Shown one piece after another: positions 10,338 through 17,500 of a stretch of 17,500 nt of DNA (position 1 is the stretch's first letter; each line of letters opens with the position of its first letter). The DNA comes from Neocallimastix lanati (nom. inval.) (taxonomy: Eukaryota; Neocallimastigomycota; Neocallimastigomycetes; Neocallimastigales; Neocallimastigaceae). The stretch lies in NCBI GenBank assembly GCA_016946835.1, contig JACVTC010000019.1, positions 1,335,001 to 1,352,500 on the forward strand, written 5' to 3'. The notes under the pieces were generated by a model that was given only the letters and a program-made list of their open reading frames with translations, was not told the DNA's origin and made no database searches. The position numbers and the translations under genes are program-made.

Positions 10338-11559
10338 TCTAAGTTATTATTTATTATTATTTATTTATTATTATTTATTTATTATTTATTTATTATTATT
10401 TATTTATTATTTTTTATTATTATTTATTTATTTTAAATTATAATTTATAAAATATACAAAATGGTATTAATAATTAAAATTAAAATATATTGAATTATTA
10501 ATTTAATTATCTGTTTTAATAAGTTATCTAATTTAAAAATAGAAATTGTTCTGGGTATCTAAAATTGTTTTACAAGTTTAATTTTCTTTAATAATTAATA
10601 AAAGTGAATTATATAAAATTATTTATTAAAAATTTTGATATAACAATTTTACAATATCAAAATATTTATATTTAAGTATTATTATATTAAATCTTTAAAA
10701 CAATATTTGTTTACTTTAATTGTTTAAAATAACATTTGTTAATATTTTAATATATATATATATATAAAGGAATATATAAAAAAAAAATCTTCTAGATTTT
10801 TATATAATTTGTCAAGTATGTTGTAATTTCATTATATATATTTAAAGAAATATATATAAAAGAAATTTTTATATTAAATAGGTAATAACCCTTTTAAATA
10901 ATATATTTGTTTTAAATTAAAATTATCATTGAATTTTGGAATATAATGATTTTAATTTTTATTTTAATAGAACAAAATAAAAATATAAAAAATAAAATAA
11001 AATAAAATAAATGTTATTCAATTTTAGAAACTTTTAATAACATTAATTTAATTTTATTTCTTTAAATTGTATTAAAAAAAAAAAGAAATAAATTACATTT
11101 TTATTTTAAATTTCTTTTGTTTGTATTTATATTATTTATATTAATTAATACTTTCATTTTTTGGGGTTTTGGCAAATATAAATTTATGTATTTTTAGTTA
11201 TGGTAAAAAGTAAAAAAATTAATTAATTTATTATGCTATTATATATTATTTTATCTTTATATAAAAACTATAATTTTTAAATATTTGTAAATTTTAATAA
11301 TTAATTTAATTTTTTATTATTTAATTTAAAATATATATATATATATTTTTTTTAGTTTTTTAACATATCATTTTGTTCTTTTATATATTATTTATATTAA
11401 AGATTAGATTAATAATCTTTTTTTTAAAAAGTTAATTTATTATTCTTTTTTTATTCTTATATACATTAAATATATTATGTTAATTAAAATATATATTGTC
11501 AAAAATAAAATAAAAAATAGAAAATACAAAAAAAAAAAAAAAAAGAATAAAAATGTTTA

Positions 11560-11737
11560 TTATAAATATTTAAAATTATGGTAATAAATCATTTTATTAT
11601 GCTATTAAAGTTTATAATTAATGAATATAAAAATTTTGTTATAAATATTTAAAATTATGGTAATATAATCATTTTATTATGCTATTAAAGTTTATAATTA
11701 ATTATTAATTTTTATTATATGAATATAAAAATTTTGT
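11560..11737. repeat. Tandem direct duplication, ~79-bp unit
   Basis: Copy 1 (11560-11638) and copy 2 (11639-11737) both read TTATAAATATTTAAAATTAT, then GGTAAT, then ATCATTTTATTATGCTATTA, then AAGTTTATAATTAAT, ending in GAATATAAAAATTTTG. Copy 2 differs by a small insertion after GGTAAT and about 18 extra A/T bases near its end. Confidence 0.85.
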
Positions 11738-12105
11738 TAATTTTTAATTACTCTCAATTTATTATAATTTAAAGTTTTACACAGCTTGTTATTAAATTTA
11801 TTATAATAAATATAACTATATTTATATTCAGAAAATGTTTTATTTTTTTTTTATTTTTTTTTTTATTTTTTTTTTTATTTTTTTCATTTTGGTTTTAAAA
11901 GAGAAAAAAAATTTAAAAAAAAATCAATTATTATTCATTTAATATAATTAAATATTTTTTATAATATCAAAATAATTAACGATTCATTACTAATTAATTA
12001 CAATAATAAAGTATAAATGGTTCAATTTTTTTTTCAAATCTAAATCAATAAATTAATAAATGAAGTAAATAGAAATTAGAATAAAATTTCTAATATTTTA
12101 CAAAA

Positions 12106-12129
12106 TGCAAATTAAAATAGTCTCTTTAT
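12106..12129. repeat. Left copy of a 24-bp direct repeat
   Basis: It begins TGCAAATTAAAATA and matches 12550-12573 at 22 of 24 bases. The pair brackets the hairpin island. Weaker similarity may continue for some 40 bp to the right of both copies (for example ACATCTATT against ACTTCTGTT). Confidence 0.7.
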
Positions 12130-12149
12130 AAAGTTATTTTTTTATATCT

Positions 12150-12385
12150 TACTACATCTATTCACTGAGAATTCCATCAAAATAAATACACAATTATTAC
12201 CGACAAATGGACCCTTGGGACCAGATGAACCAAATGTTTGTCAAAAATACTCCACAAACATTAAATAAGTACAGTATGTGGAGTATTTTTGACGCATCTT
12301 TGAACTACCTTTGATATATATACATCTCACGGGCCATTTCATACCCATCTGAGCCCAATTTTCATGCTATTTTGACCTGATCGTT
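12150..12385. mobile_element. GC-richer island with perfect hairpin; probable transposon remnant
   Basis: The base composition is clearly unlike its surroundings, with strings such as CCCTTGGGACCAGATGAACC (12212-12231) and CACGGGCCATTTCATACCC. The island holds a 17-bp perfect inverted repeat at 12240-12293. No frame is open over the whole island on either strand, so no protein is claimed. Compositional contrast, terminal-repeat-like arms and flanking direct repeats suggest a decayed or miniature mobile element. The class is unknown to me. Confidence 0.5.
12240..12293. repeat. Perfect 17-bp inverted repeat
   Basis: GTCAAAAATACTCCACA (12240-12256) pairs exactly with TGTGGAGTATTTTTGAC (12277-12293) across a 20-nt spacer. 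The arms contain C and G and so are far less likely by chance than A/T-only hairpins here. Confidence 0.9.
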
Positions 12386-12549
12386 ATTATTTTGTATAAA
12401 TATTGAAAACAATTATAATTTAATTTAAAATTTAATAGAAAATACTTTTATTATATTATAAATGAAAAATAAAATAGATAAAAAAAAAGTAAAATAAATA
12501 AATAATAAAATTAACTTTATGATATTTAATAAAGTGAAATAAATCAAGT

Positions 12550-12573
12550 TGCAAATTAAAATATTCTCCTTAT
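12550..12573. repeat. Right copy of the 24-bp direct repeat
   Basis: It matches 12106-12129 at 22 of 24 positions (one G to T and one T to C difference). It lies 444 bp downstream of the first copy, on the other side of the hairpin island. Confidence 0.7.
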
Positions 12574-12835
12574 CAGTAATTGCTTTTTTTTTTTTTTTTT
12601 TGCTTTTATTACTTCTGTTTGGGAAAGTCATTTTAAGTAAATTAAACTAATAAAGAATAATAAAACATTAAATTTAAAAAAAGAAAAAATACTTTTATCC
12701 GTAAGTATTGAACAAAATTATTCATAGAATAATTTATTTGATTTATTTATAGTTTTTTCTAATTTATAAATTAATATTTAATTTATAAATTTTAATAATA
12801 ATAATAATCTATTAATTAATTAATTAAAGTATTAT

Positions 12836-12880
12836 AAATGAAGTCTTTATAAATAATTTCATATTTATTTTTATAATTAG
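12836..12880. repeat. Dispersed ~45-bp repeat, copy 1
   Basis: It starts at AAATGAAGTCTTTATAAATA and ends ATTTTTATAATTAG. It matches 15626-15671 nearly throughout, with four differences, one of them a single-base gap. A shorter related copy is at 15572-15605. Confidence 0.7.
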
Positions 12881-13271
12881 TATATGGAATATTTATAAAA
12901 GTTGTAAAATAATAATAATAATAATAATAAAAGTTAATATTTATTTGAATGTAAATAAATATTTAAATAATAATTAAAAAAAAAAAATTAAAAAATTATG
13001 CTGAATTTTAATATGATTTTTCAATATTAATTGTTACAATTTTTATTAATAAATATATTTATTATTTTTTACTTAACATAATATTTCATAATACAATTTT
13101 AATATATATAATTTGAATTTTTAATACTAGATGAAAATATTATAGAATAGAAAATGAATTTTTAATTGTTCTAAAATTTTTGTTAAAATAATTAATAAAA
13201 ATAATTATAATATATATTGTTATAATTAGTATAATGATATAAGTTGATGAGCTTATATAATATATATTTAT

Positions 13272-13316
13272 AATTAATCAATTTTAGAATTTAGTTAATT
13301 CTAAAATTGATTAATT
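13272..13316. repeat. Perfect 20-bp inverted repeat with 5-nt loop
   Basis: The arm at 13272-13291 (starts AATTAATCAATTTTAG) and its exact complement at 13297-13316 enclose TAGTT. Pairing stops abruptly outside the arms. Confidence 0.9.
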
Positions 13317-14385
13317 TTTTGAATATATTATTACTATGATTTTTATATTATTTTTTAATTTTGATTTTATTATTTATTTATGTATAATCTATTAAATATT
13401 TATATTATATATAATATTAAATTAATAAATAAATACATAATCATTAATATTTAAATTTTTATAAAAAAGAATGTTTTTATTTATTACTTTTGTTTAACAA
13501 TATCTATTATTTAATATGTAAAATGGTTTATTGATTAAAAATTTTTTAATATAAAATGATAAAATATATTTTTAAAAGTACCTTAAATAGTAAACACTGT
13601 GCTGTGTATATTAAAATCAATAATTTTTATTTAAAATAATATTTTATTAAAATTATTTGATAATTATATCTAATTTCTTCTTTAATGAAATATAATGTTA
13701 CACAAATAAAATGAATAAAATTCTATAATAGAAATTAAAAATTGCCAAAAATTATTTTTTTATACATCTCATTCTGTGTAACCATGTAATTATCAAAAAT
13801 ATATAAAAATATACATAAAATTTTAACTAATTTTAAAAACTTTAATTTTAAATTTAATGTCAATTTTATGAAAAATTTCCATAAAAATAGTTAGACATCA
13901 ATAAATTTCCATCATAAAGTATTAATGAAATTAATTCTTCAATTATTTATTTATTATTAAAAGTTTACAAGTTTTACTATAATATAATAATTTAAATATA
14001 GTAATAATACATATAAAATGTAAATAAAATTATTAATAATAAAGAGTCTTGGAAATGATTACAACAGTTTAATGGAAGTTGATAAATATAAAATAAAATA
14101 CCTGTATTCACCAATAAACCAGATATTCTTAAATTAGATTTAAGGGTCATATCTAATGAAATACATTATTTAAATTATTATATTTATTTATATTATTATT
14201 TAAGCCACATCATAAAAATATAAAAGTATATAATTTTTAATTATCAAAAATTATATTATGAATTGCGTACTCATTAGGTTTTACACTACCCAATTATCAA
14301 CTCCATTTAAATTGTTATTATGACTACTTTTTAATTTTCAAATTAATAAATCATTATATTTTTATAACTTGTTTTATTCTTTAAC

Positions 14386-14477
14386 TTTAATTACACATAT
14401 AAATATTTTATATTATTTTTTTAATTATTATTTTAATTACATATATAAATATTTTATATTATTTTTTTTAATTATTA
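14386..14477. repeat. Tandem duplication, ~46-bp unit
   Basis: Two adjacent copies read TTTAATTACACATATAAATA and TTTAATTACATATATAAATA, each followed by TTTTATATTATTTTTTTAAT and TATTA. They differ at one or two bases and by homopolymer length, which suggests a recent slippage or unequal exchange event. Confidence 0.8.
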
Positions 14478-14640
14478 TAACTGTAAATTCGTCATGAGCT
14501 TATATAATATTCACGTTTATTTAGTGTTTTATTTTATCTTAGAGTTGTTTTTTCTATTATCTATTAAAATGTTTTATAAGTTTTTTTTTTCAGGTTTGAA
14601 TTTTTATATCACTCATTTTCAATGTTAATATCAATAATGA

Positions 14641-14759
14641 AATAAGTTTCATCTAAAATTGACATGATGGTAATTATTATTATAGTTTAAAATTTCAATT
14701 TATATTTTCCTTGATTCATTCTCAAAGAATTACCAATAAGAGTCAGATGAAACTCTTAT
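14641..14759. repeat. Nested inverted repeats, possible MITE-like element
   Basis: The outer arms are AATAAGTTTCATCT (14641-14654) and AGATGAAACTCTTAT (14745-14759), complementary with one extra base. The inner arms are TGGTAATT (14668-14675) and AATTACCA (14728-14735). The nesting gives a ~119-bp foldback unit directly next to the GC-rich island at 14829. Confidence 0.6.
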
Positions 14760-14828
14760 ATATATCAACAATATGGTTTTATGACAAAATATATACAAAA
14801 ATGGTATGGTTTTAAATGCCCAAAAAAC

Positions 14829-14992
14829 TGAAAATATTGAGTGAAAACAAATGAATGTTTAGACGAGACGAAGCGAATGTAGGGGAGCGAGAAGATTGAG
14901 AACGAAACGTAGTGAAGCTGCGTAAATCTGTCGAGATCACCCGAGAATGAGCGTAGTTGAGTCAATGAATGAAGTTGAATGAAAATATTGAG
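14829..14992 (+). mobile_element. GC-rich insertion flanked by 13-bp direct repeats, SINE-like or truncated retroposon
   Basis: TGAAAATATTGAG occurs at 14829-14841 and again at 14980-14992, bounding 138 bp with far higher GC than the flanks (for example ACGAGACGAAGCGAATG and GGGGAGCGAGAAG). The right end carries TGAA-type repeats (AATGAATGAAGTTGAATGAA). A target-site-duplication-like pair plus a simple-repeat 3' tail is what LINE-mobilised elements leave. I see no tRNA-like A/B boxes that I can trust and no useful ORF. Orientation is inferred from the TGAA tail. Confidence 0.55.
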
Positions 14993-15189
14993 GTTTTTTA
15001 AGTACTAGTTTATTTTAATAATTTTATTCATATTTGTGATAATATTATAGAAAAATAAATTTAAATAAATTTCTTAAGTTGGAATGACTTTCAATTGAAT
15101 TATATAAATATATAAAAATTATTATTATTATTATTTTATTTTTTATTACTATATATATATATATATATATATTTAGTTTTTATTATAAA

Positions 15190-15445
15190 ATTCTCTTCCA
15201 AGGAATGTGAGTTTAAGAATATTTTCAAGTGAAAATTAAATTTAAATAACTACTAAAAAAGATGTTTTTTTTTTATTTTATTCTATAGAATTTATCTAAC
15301 TTTTAAATAAAATAAATAAATAAATAAATAAATAAAAGAAAAAAAAAGAGAGAGAGAGAGAAAAAAAAATAGAGGTTCTGAGAAAGTAAATAAGAATTAT
15401 AAGTAATATTTAATGTTATATAGATGAGAAGATTTTTTTTTTCTA
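15190..15445. repeat. Diverged duplicated block, copy A
   Basis: It shares ordered landmarks with 15788-15985: TTTAAGAATATTTTCA, then TCTATAGAATTTATC, a long A-rich tract, AGAGGTTCTGAGAAAG, and AAGTAATATTTAATG followed by a TAGATGAGAAG-like end. In copy B these read TTTAAAAATATTTTCA, TTATAGAATTATC, AGAAGCTCTGAGAAAG and AAGTAGTATTTAATG. Order and spacing agree, so this is a true duplication and not shared composition. Confidence 0.75.
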
Positions 15446-15571
15446 TAGAAATAGATTATAATTAAGTAAAATAAAATTTATTAATAATTAAAGAACTGAA
15501 TAAAATTATTTAATATTTATTTAATTGATTATTTTTAATTATATCAACTTAGTAAATAAATTTATATTGTA

Positions 15572-15605
15572 TATAAATATATTTCACATATATTTTTATA
15601 ATTAG
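15572..15605. repeat. 34-bp repeat, copy 2
   Basis: TATAAATATATTTCACATAT followed by ATTTTTATAATTAG matches 15638-15671 with one mismatch. A third, longer-matching relative lies at 12836-12880. Confidence 0.8.
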
Positions 15606-15625
15606 TAAATAAATTAGAGTAATAA

Positions 15626-15671
15626 AAATGATGTGTTTATAAATATATTTCACATTTATTTTTATAATTAG
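15626..15671. repeat. Dispersed ~45-bp repeat, copy 3
   Basis: It extends the 34-bp repeat leftward with AAATGATGTGTT, which aligns to AAATGAAGTCTT of the copy at 12836. The family therefore has at least two full-length members and one partial member in this window. Confidence 0.75.
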
Positions 15672-15787
15672 AAGTAAATTTAAATATTAAAAAAATTTTT
15701 TTTGTAAATCTATCTGTAAATACATATAACATGTTTCATTATATTATTTTTTTTTTCATAAAGAATTTTATTGTAACGAGTGTACAG

Positions 15788-15872
15788 TTCTCAAGAAGTT
15801 TAAAAATATTTTCAGATATAGTAGACATATAAATTACAATTAGATTTTTTTTCTATTTATAGAATTATCATA

Positions 15873-15908
<36 letters not shown>

Positions 15909-15985
15909 GAGAGAAATATAGAAGCTCTGAGAAAGAATGTAAGTACTTTAAGTAGTATTTAATGATAAATAAATGAGAATTTTAA
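15788..15985. repeat. Diverged duplicated block, copy B
   Basis: This is the partner of 15190-15445. It contains the A30 run in place of the (AAAT)n/(GA)n tract of copy A, then AGCTCTGAGAAAG and a TAAATGAGAATTTT-type end. Confidence 0.7.
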
Positions 15986-16069
15986 AACTTTTACCAGCAT
16001 CATTTATAATTAAATTAATAATTATTTTATTGTTTTTATTTAGGAAGTGTATTGATCCTCAGGAGATAA

Positions 16070-16193
<124 letters not shown>

Positions 16194-16280
16194 TATAATT
16201 AAATAATAATAAAAATATTATTAATTTATGAAAAAAATTTAATTATTTAATTTATTTATTATTTATTTATTTTTTAATTT

Positions 16281-16313
<33 letters not shown>

Positions 16314-16472
16314 GAAGGAGAAAAAGTAAAATGAAAACATTTAAATTTGTTTTTTAGGTCGAACTAACTATATCTAAGCAGATCTTTTAAGATTTCAAAT
16401 ACTACATATACATCAAGGTGACTTACCAAAAAATATATATATAAATTTATATTAAATAAAATAAAGGAAAAT
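16194..16472. other. Spacer between the (AAT)n tract and the minisatellite
   Basis: It holds AT repeats to 16312, a purine-rich run at 16313-16327, and a more complex patch at 16354-16430 beginning TTTTTTAGGTCGAACTAACT. No frame stays open. If the downstream Gag relic belongs to an LTR element, an eroded LTR could lie here, but I cannot see its partner. Confidence 0.4.
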
Positions 16473-16720
16473 TAAATAAATAGTTGAAATATAAATATAA
16501 AGTACAGATTGAATAAAATAAAATAAAATAAATAGTTGAAATATAAATATAAAGTACAGATTGAATAAAATAAAATAAAATAAATAGTTGAAATATAAAT
16601 ATAAAGTACAGATTGAATAAAATAAAATAAATAGTTGAAATATAAATATAAAGTACAGATTGAATAAAATAAAATAAAATAAATAGTTGAAATATAAATA
16701 TAAAGTACAGATTGAATAAA
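16473..16720. repeat. 52-bp minisatellite array, five copies
   Basis: The core TAGTTGAAATATAAATATAA followed by AGTACAGATTGAAT starts at 16481, 16533, 16585, 16632 and 16684. Spacing is 52, 52, 47 and 52 bp; the short unit lacks one AAATA pentamer from the (AAATA)n half. The cores are identical in all five copies, so the array is young or being homogenised. The apparent minus-strand ORFs over it are just periodic sequence. Confidence 0.95.
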
Positions 16721-16732
16721 TTTCTATCAAAT

Positions 16733-17500
16733 ACCATCGATTTGTCGATCTTTTAGATTGATGATGAAATGGTATTCCGTTGAATCTATTGAATCTACCG
16801 TTGCTAAGAGCGTCAACATCGAAATGATAAGGCATGGGTTTTCACCTCCTGGTGAAAGATCTGATACAGTTTCGTTTGATAGCACTAATACTGAATTTAT
16901 TGCACACAATAATGGACGCGGTGTTATCATCGATGAATGGGAAAAGTTAGAAACTATTGCTTCTATCACACTTTTATAATTATTTAACTAATGATAAAAG
17001 AATTATCATTAATAAATATTATGGAAATATAACGAAATCAGTTTTTGAAATTAAAAATTTCATATTATGTAAAGAAATTTTCTTAAATTGGTATGAGCCT
17101 TTAAAAAGACATTTAATTGCCAATGATTAAGATTCCTACATTGAAAATGAAATTCAATTTTCAAAGATGAACAGAAGTCAAATAAAATCAGACAATGCCG
17201 TTTCAATCTATTATAATAAACAGTTTAGAAAAATCAAATAAAGAATATCTCAGAGGGTGAAAAACTGCTTATAGCATGATTGATAAATTAAAGAAAAGTT
17301 TCTATCAATCTGGTCAAGCATTATTAAATATTCTTGAATATAAAATTATCAATTTTAAATTAATTAATAATGATTATATTCAATATGTTAATGACTTAAA
17401 TAATCTCTTTGAGCAACTTAAAAATGAATGTAACAAATTAAAAAGAGTATCTTTAGATGAAGAAACAAAGCTCTTATTTGCTGTAAATGAATTGGATAAA
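16733..17500 (+). pseudogene. Decayed Gag-like gene of a retrotransposon, cut by the right edge
   Basis: Three plus-strand frames are coding-like in succession. The first runs from ATG 16761 to the stop at 16977-16979. The second runs from about 16955 and is broken by TAA at 17128-17130 and TAA at 17239-17241, ending at TAG 17272-17274. The third is open from about 17261 to 17500. Each switch is consistent with a net one-base change. The last part, with SGQALLNILEYKI and YVNDLNNLFEQLKNE followed by LDEETKLLFAVNEL, resembles the helical Gag/UBN2 region of Ty1/copia-type elements in pattern. Composition is clearly richer in GC than the flanks. No zinc knuckle, protease or polymerase is in the window; they would lie to the right. 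Family assignment is inference; that it is broken is plain. Confidence 0.6.

Larger units (their letters stand above)
10146..12105. other. Gene-free AT-rich region upstream of the ankyrin gene
   Basis: About 2 kb without a credible ORF. The first few hundred bases should carry the ankyrin promoter. They include a T39 homopolymer at 10298-10336 and TTATTTA-type tracts to about 10433. The remainder has a 79-bp duplication at 11560-11737 and only short A/T motifs elsewhere. Confidence 0.6.
12621..14640. other. Gene-free AT-rich region
   Basis: About 2 kb with no supportable gene. It holds one copy of a dispersed ~45-bp repeat (12836-12880), a 20-bp perfect hairpin (13272-13316), two copies of a 17-bp string ATGAGCTTATATAATAT (13247 and 14494), a ~46-bp tandem duplication (14386-14477), and a patch of somewhat higher complexity at 14040-14160. 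That patch has one frame open for about 37 codons, which is too weak to call. Confidence 0.55.
14993..16069. other. Gene-free region with diverged duplication and purine tracts
   Basis: About 1 kb without a gene. It has two related blocks (15190-15445 and 15788-15985), two closer copies of a 34-bp repeat, a (GA)n stretch at about 15347-15361 and an A30 run at 15877-15906. Confidence 0.6.

Noticed and set aside
12425-12631. Minus-strand ORF of 68 codons with a Lys run and hydrophobic tail
   Set aside because: The Lys run is a T homopolymer and the hydrophobic tail is AT-rich spacer. No domain pattern is seen. It overlaps the right copy of the 24-bp direct repeat and at most could be a relic.
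14041-14160. Patch of higher complexity with one frame open for about 37 codons
   Set aside because: It has no recognisable motif, stops on both sides, and no splice-linked neighbour could be found. It is too weak to call as a gene or relic.
14929-14945. Possible tRNA T-arm (GTCGAGATCACCCG)
   Set aside because: It lacks the GGTTCGANNCC pattern, and I could not build an acceptor stem or D-arm around it. No tRNA was found on either strand in the window.
14765-14965. Minus-strand ORF of 66 codons over the GC-rich island
   Set aside because: It is open mainly because the island is short and GC-rich. It runs across the inferred insertion boundary into flanking DNA, so it is unlikely to be a gene.
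16313-16327. Purine-rich run as a retroelement polypurine tract
   Set aside because: A polypurine tract belongs before a 3' LTR, but this run lies upstream of the Gag-like start. Purine runs are common in this composition, so it has no diagnostic value.
16447-16835. Two overlapping minus-strand ORFs with periodic Tyr/Phe/Leu/Ile peptides
   Set aside because: They are translations of the 52-bp minisatellite. Because most spacings are 52 bp (not a multiple of 3) the frame rotates, and there is no conserved product.
16727-16969. Minus-strand ORF of 80 codons opposite the start of the Gag-like relic
   Set aside because: The plus strand gives a hydrophilic coding-like frame that leads into the recognisable Gag-like segment. 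The minus frame shows no family features and is treated as a shadow.

Overview
The window looks like nuclear DNA of a eukaryote with an extremely AT-rich genome. Intergenic DNA and introns are almost pure A/T, full of homopolymers, (AAT)n and (AAATA)n tracts. Exons stand out as islands of higher GC and complexity. Spliceosomal introns, an SR-type splicing factor, a TORC2 subunit with the HbrB domain found in fungi, an ankyrin-repeat protein and a decayed Gag-like retroelement fit an anaerobic gut fungus (Neocallimastigomycota) best. A dictyostelid-like amoeba is the main alternative; the lack of Asn/Gln homopolymers in the proteins argues mildly against it. The organism call is inference.

Layout. 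Positions 1-115 hold a diverged copy of a 52-bp minisatellite that returns as an array at 16.5 kb. A single-exon TORC2 subunit gene (HbrB/Bit61/Protor family) lies on the minus strand at 554-1474. An RNPS1-like gene lies on the minus strand at 2732-4826. I rebuilt it as three exons (358 aa); the RRM is split by a 622-nt intron just before RNP1. Divergent from it, at 5819-8297 on the plus strand, is a calcineurin-like metallophosphoesterase. I rebuilt it as nine exons (313 aa) with a complete metal-binding motif set and an N-terminal hydrophobic segment. A convergent single-exon ankyrin-repeat gene is at 9153-10145 (minus).

From 10.15 to 16.72 kb I find no credible gene. This stretch is a repeat graveyard: direct duplications, three small dispersed repeat families, perfect hairpins, a duplicated block flanking a GC-richer hairpin island (12.1-12.6 kb), a GC-rich island bounded by 13-bp direct repeats that looks retroposed (14.83-14.99 kb), a diverged ~250-bp duplication (15.2/15.8 kb), a 124-bp (AAT)n tract and the 52-bp minisatellite. 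From 16.73 kb to the right edge runs a decayed Gag-like ORF of an apparent LTR retrotransposon, broken by two frameshifts and stop codons.

The four genes are housekeeping or signalling types with no shared pathway evident, and nothing suggests an operon or defence cluster. The most interesting material is the short-repeat biology of 12-17 kb. I did not find a clear previously undescribed multi-gene system.
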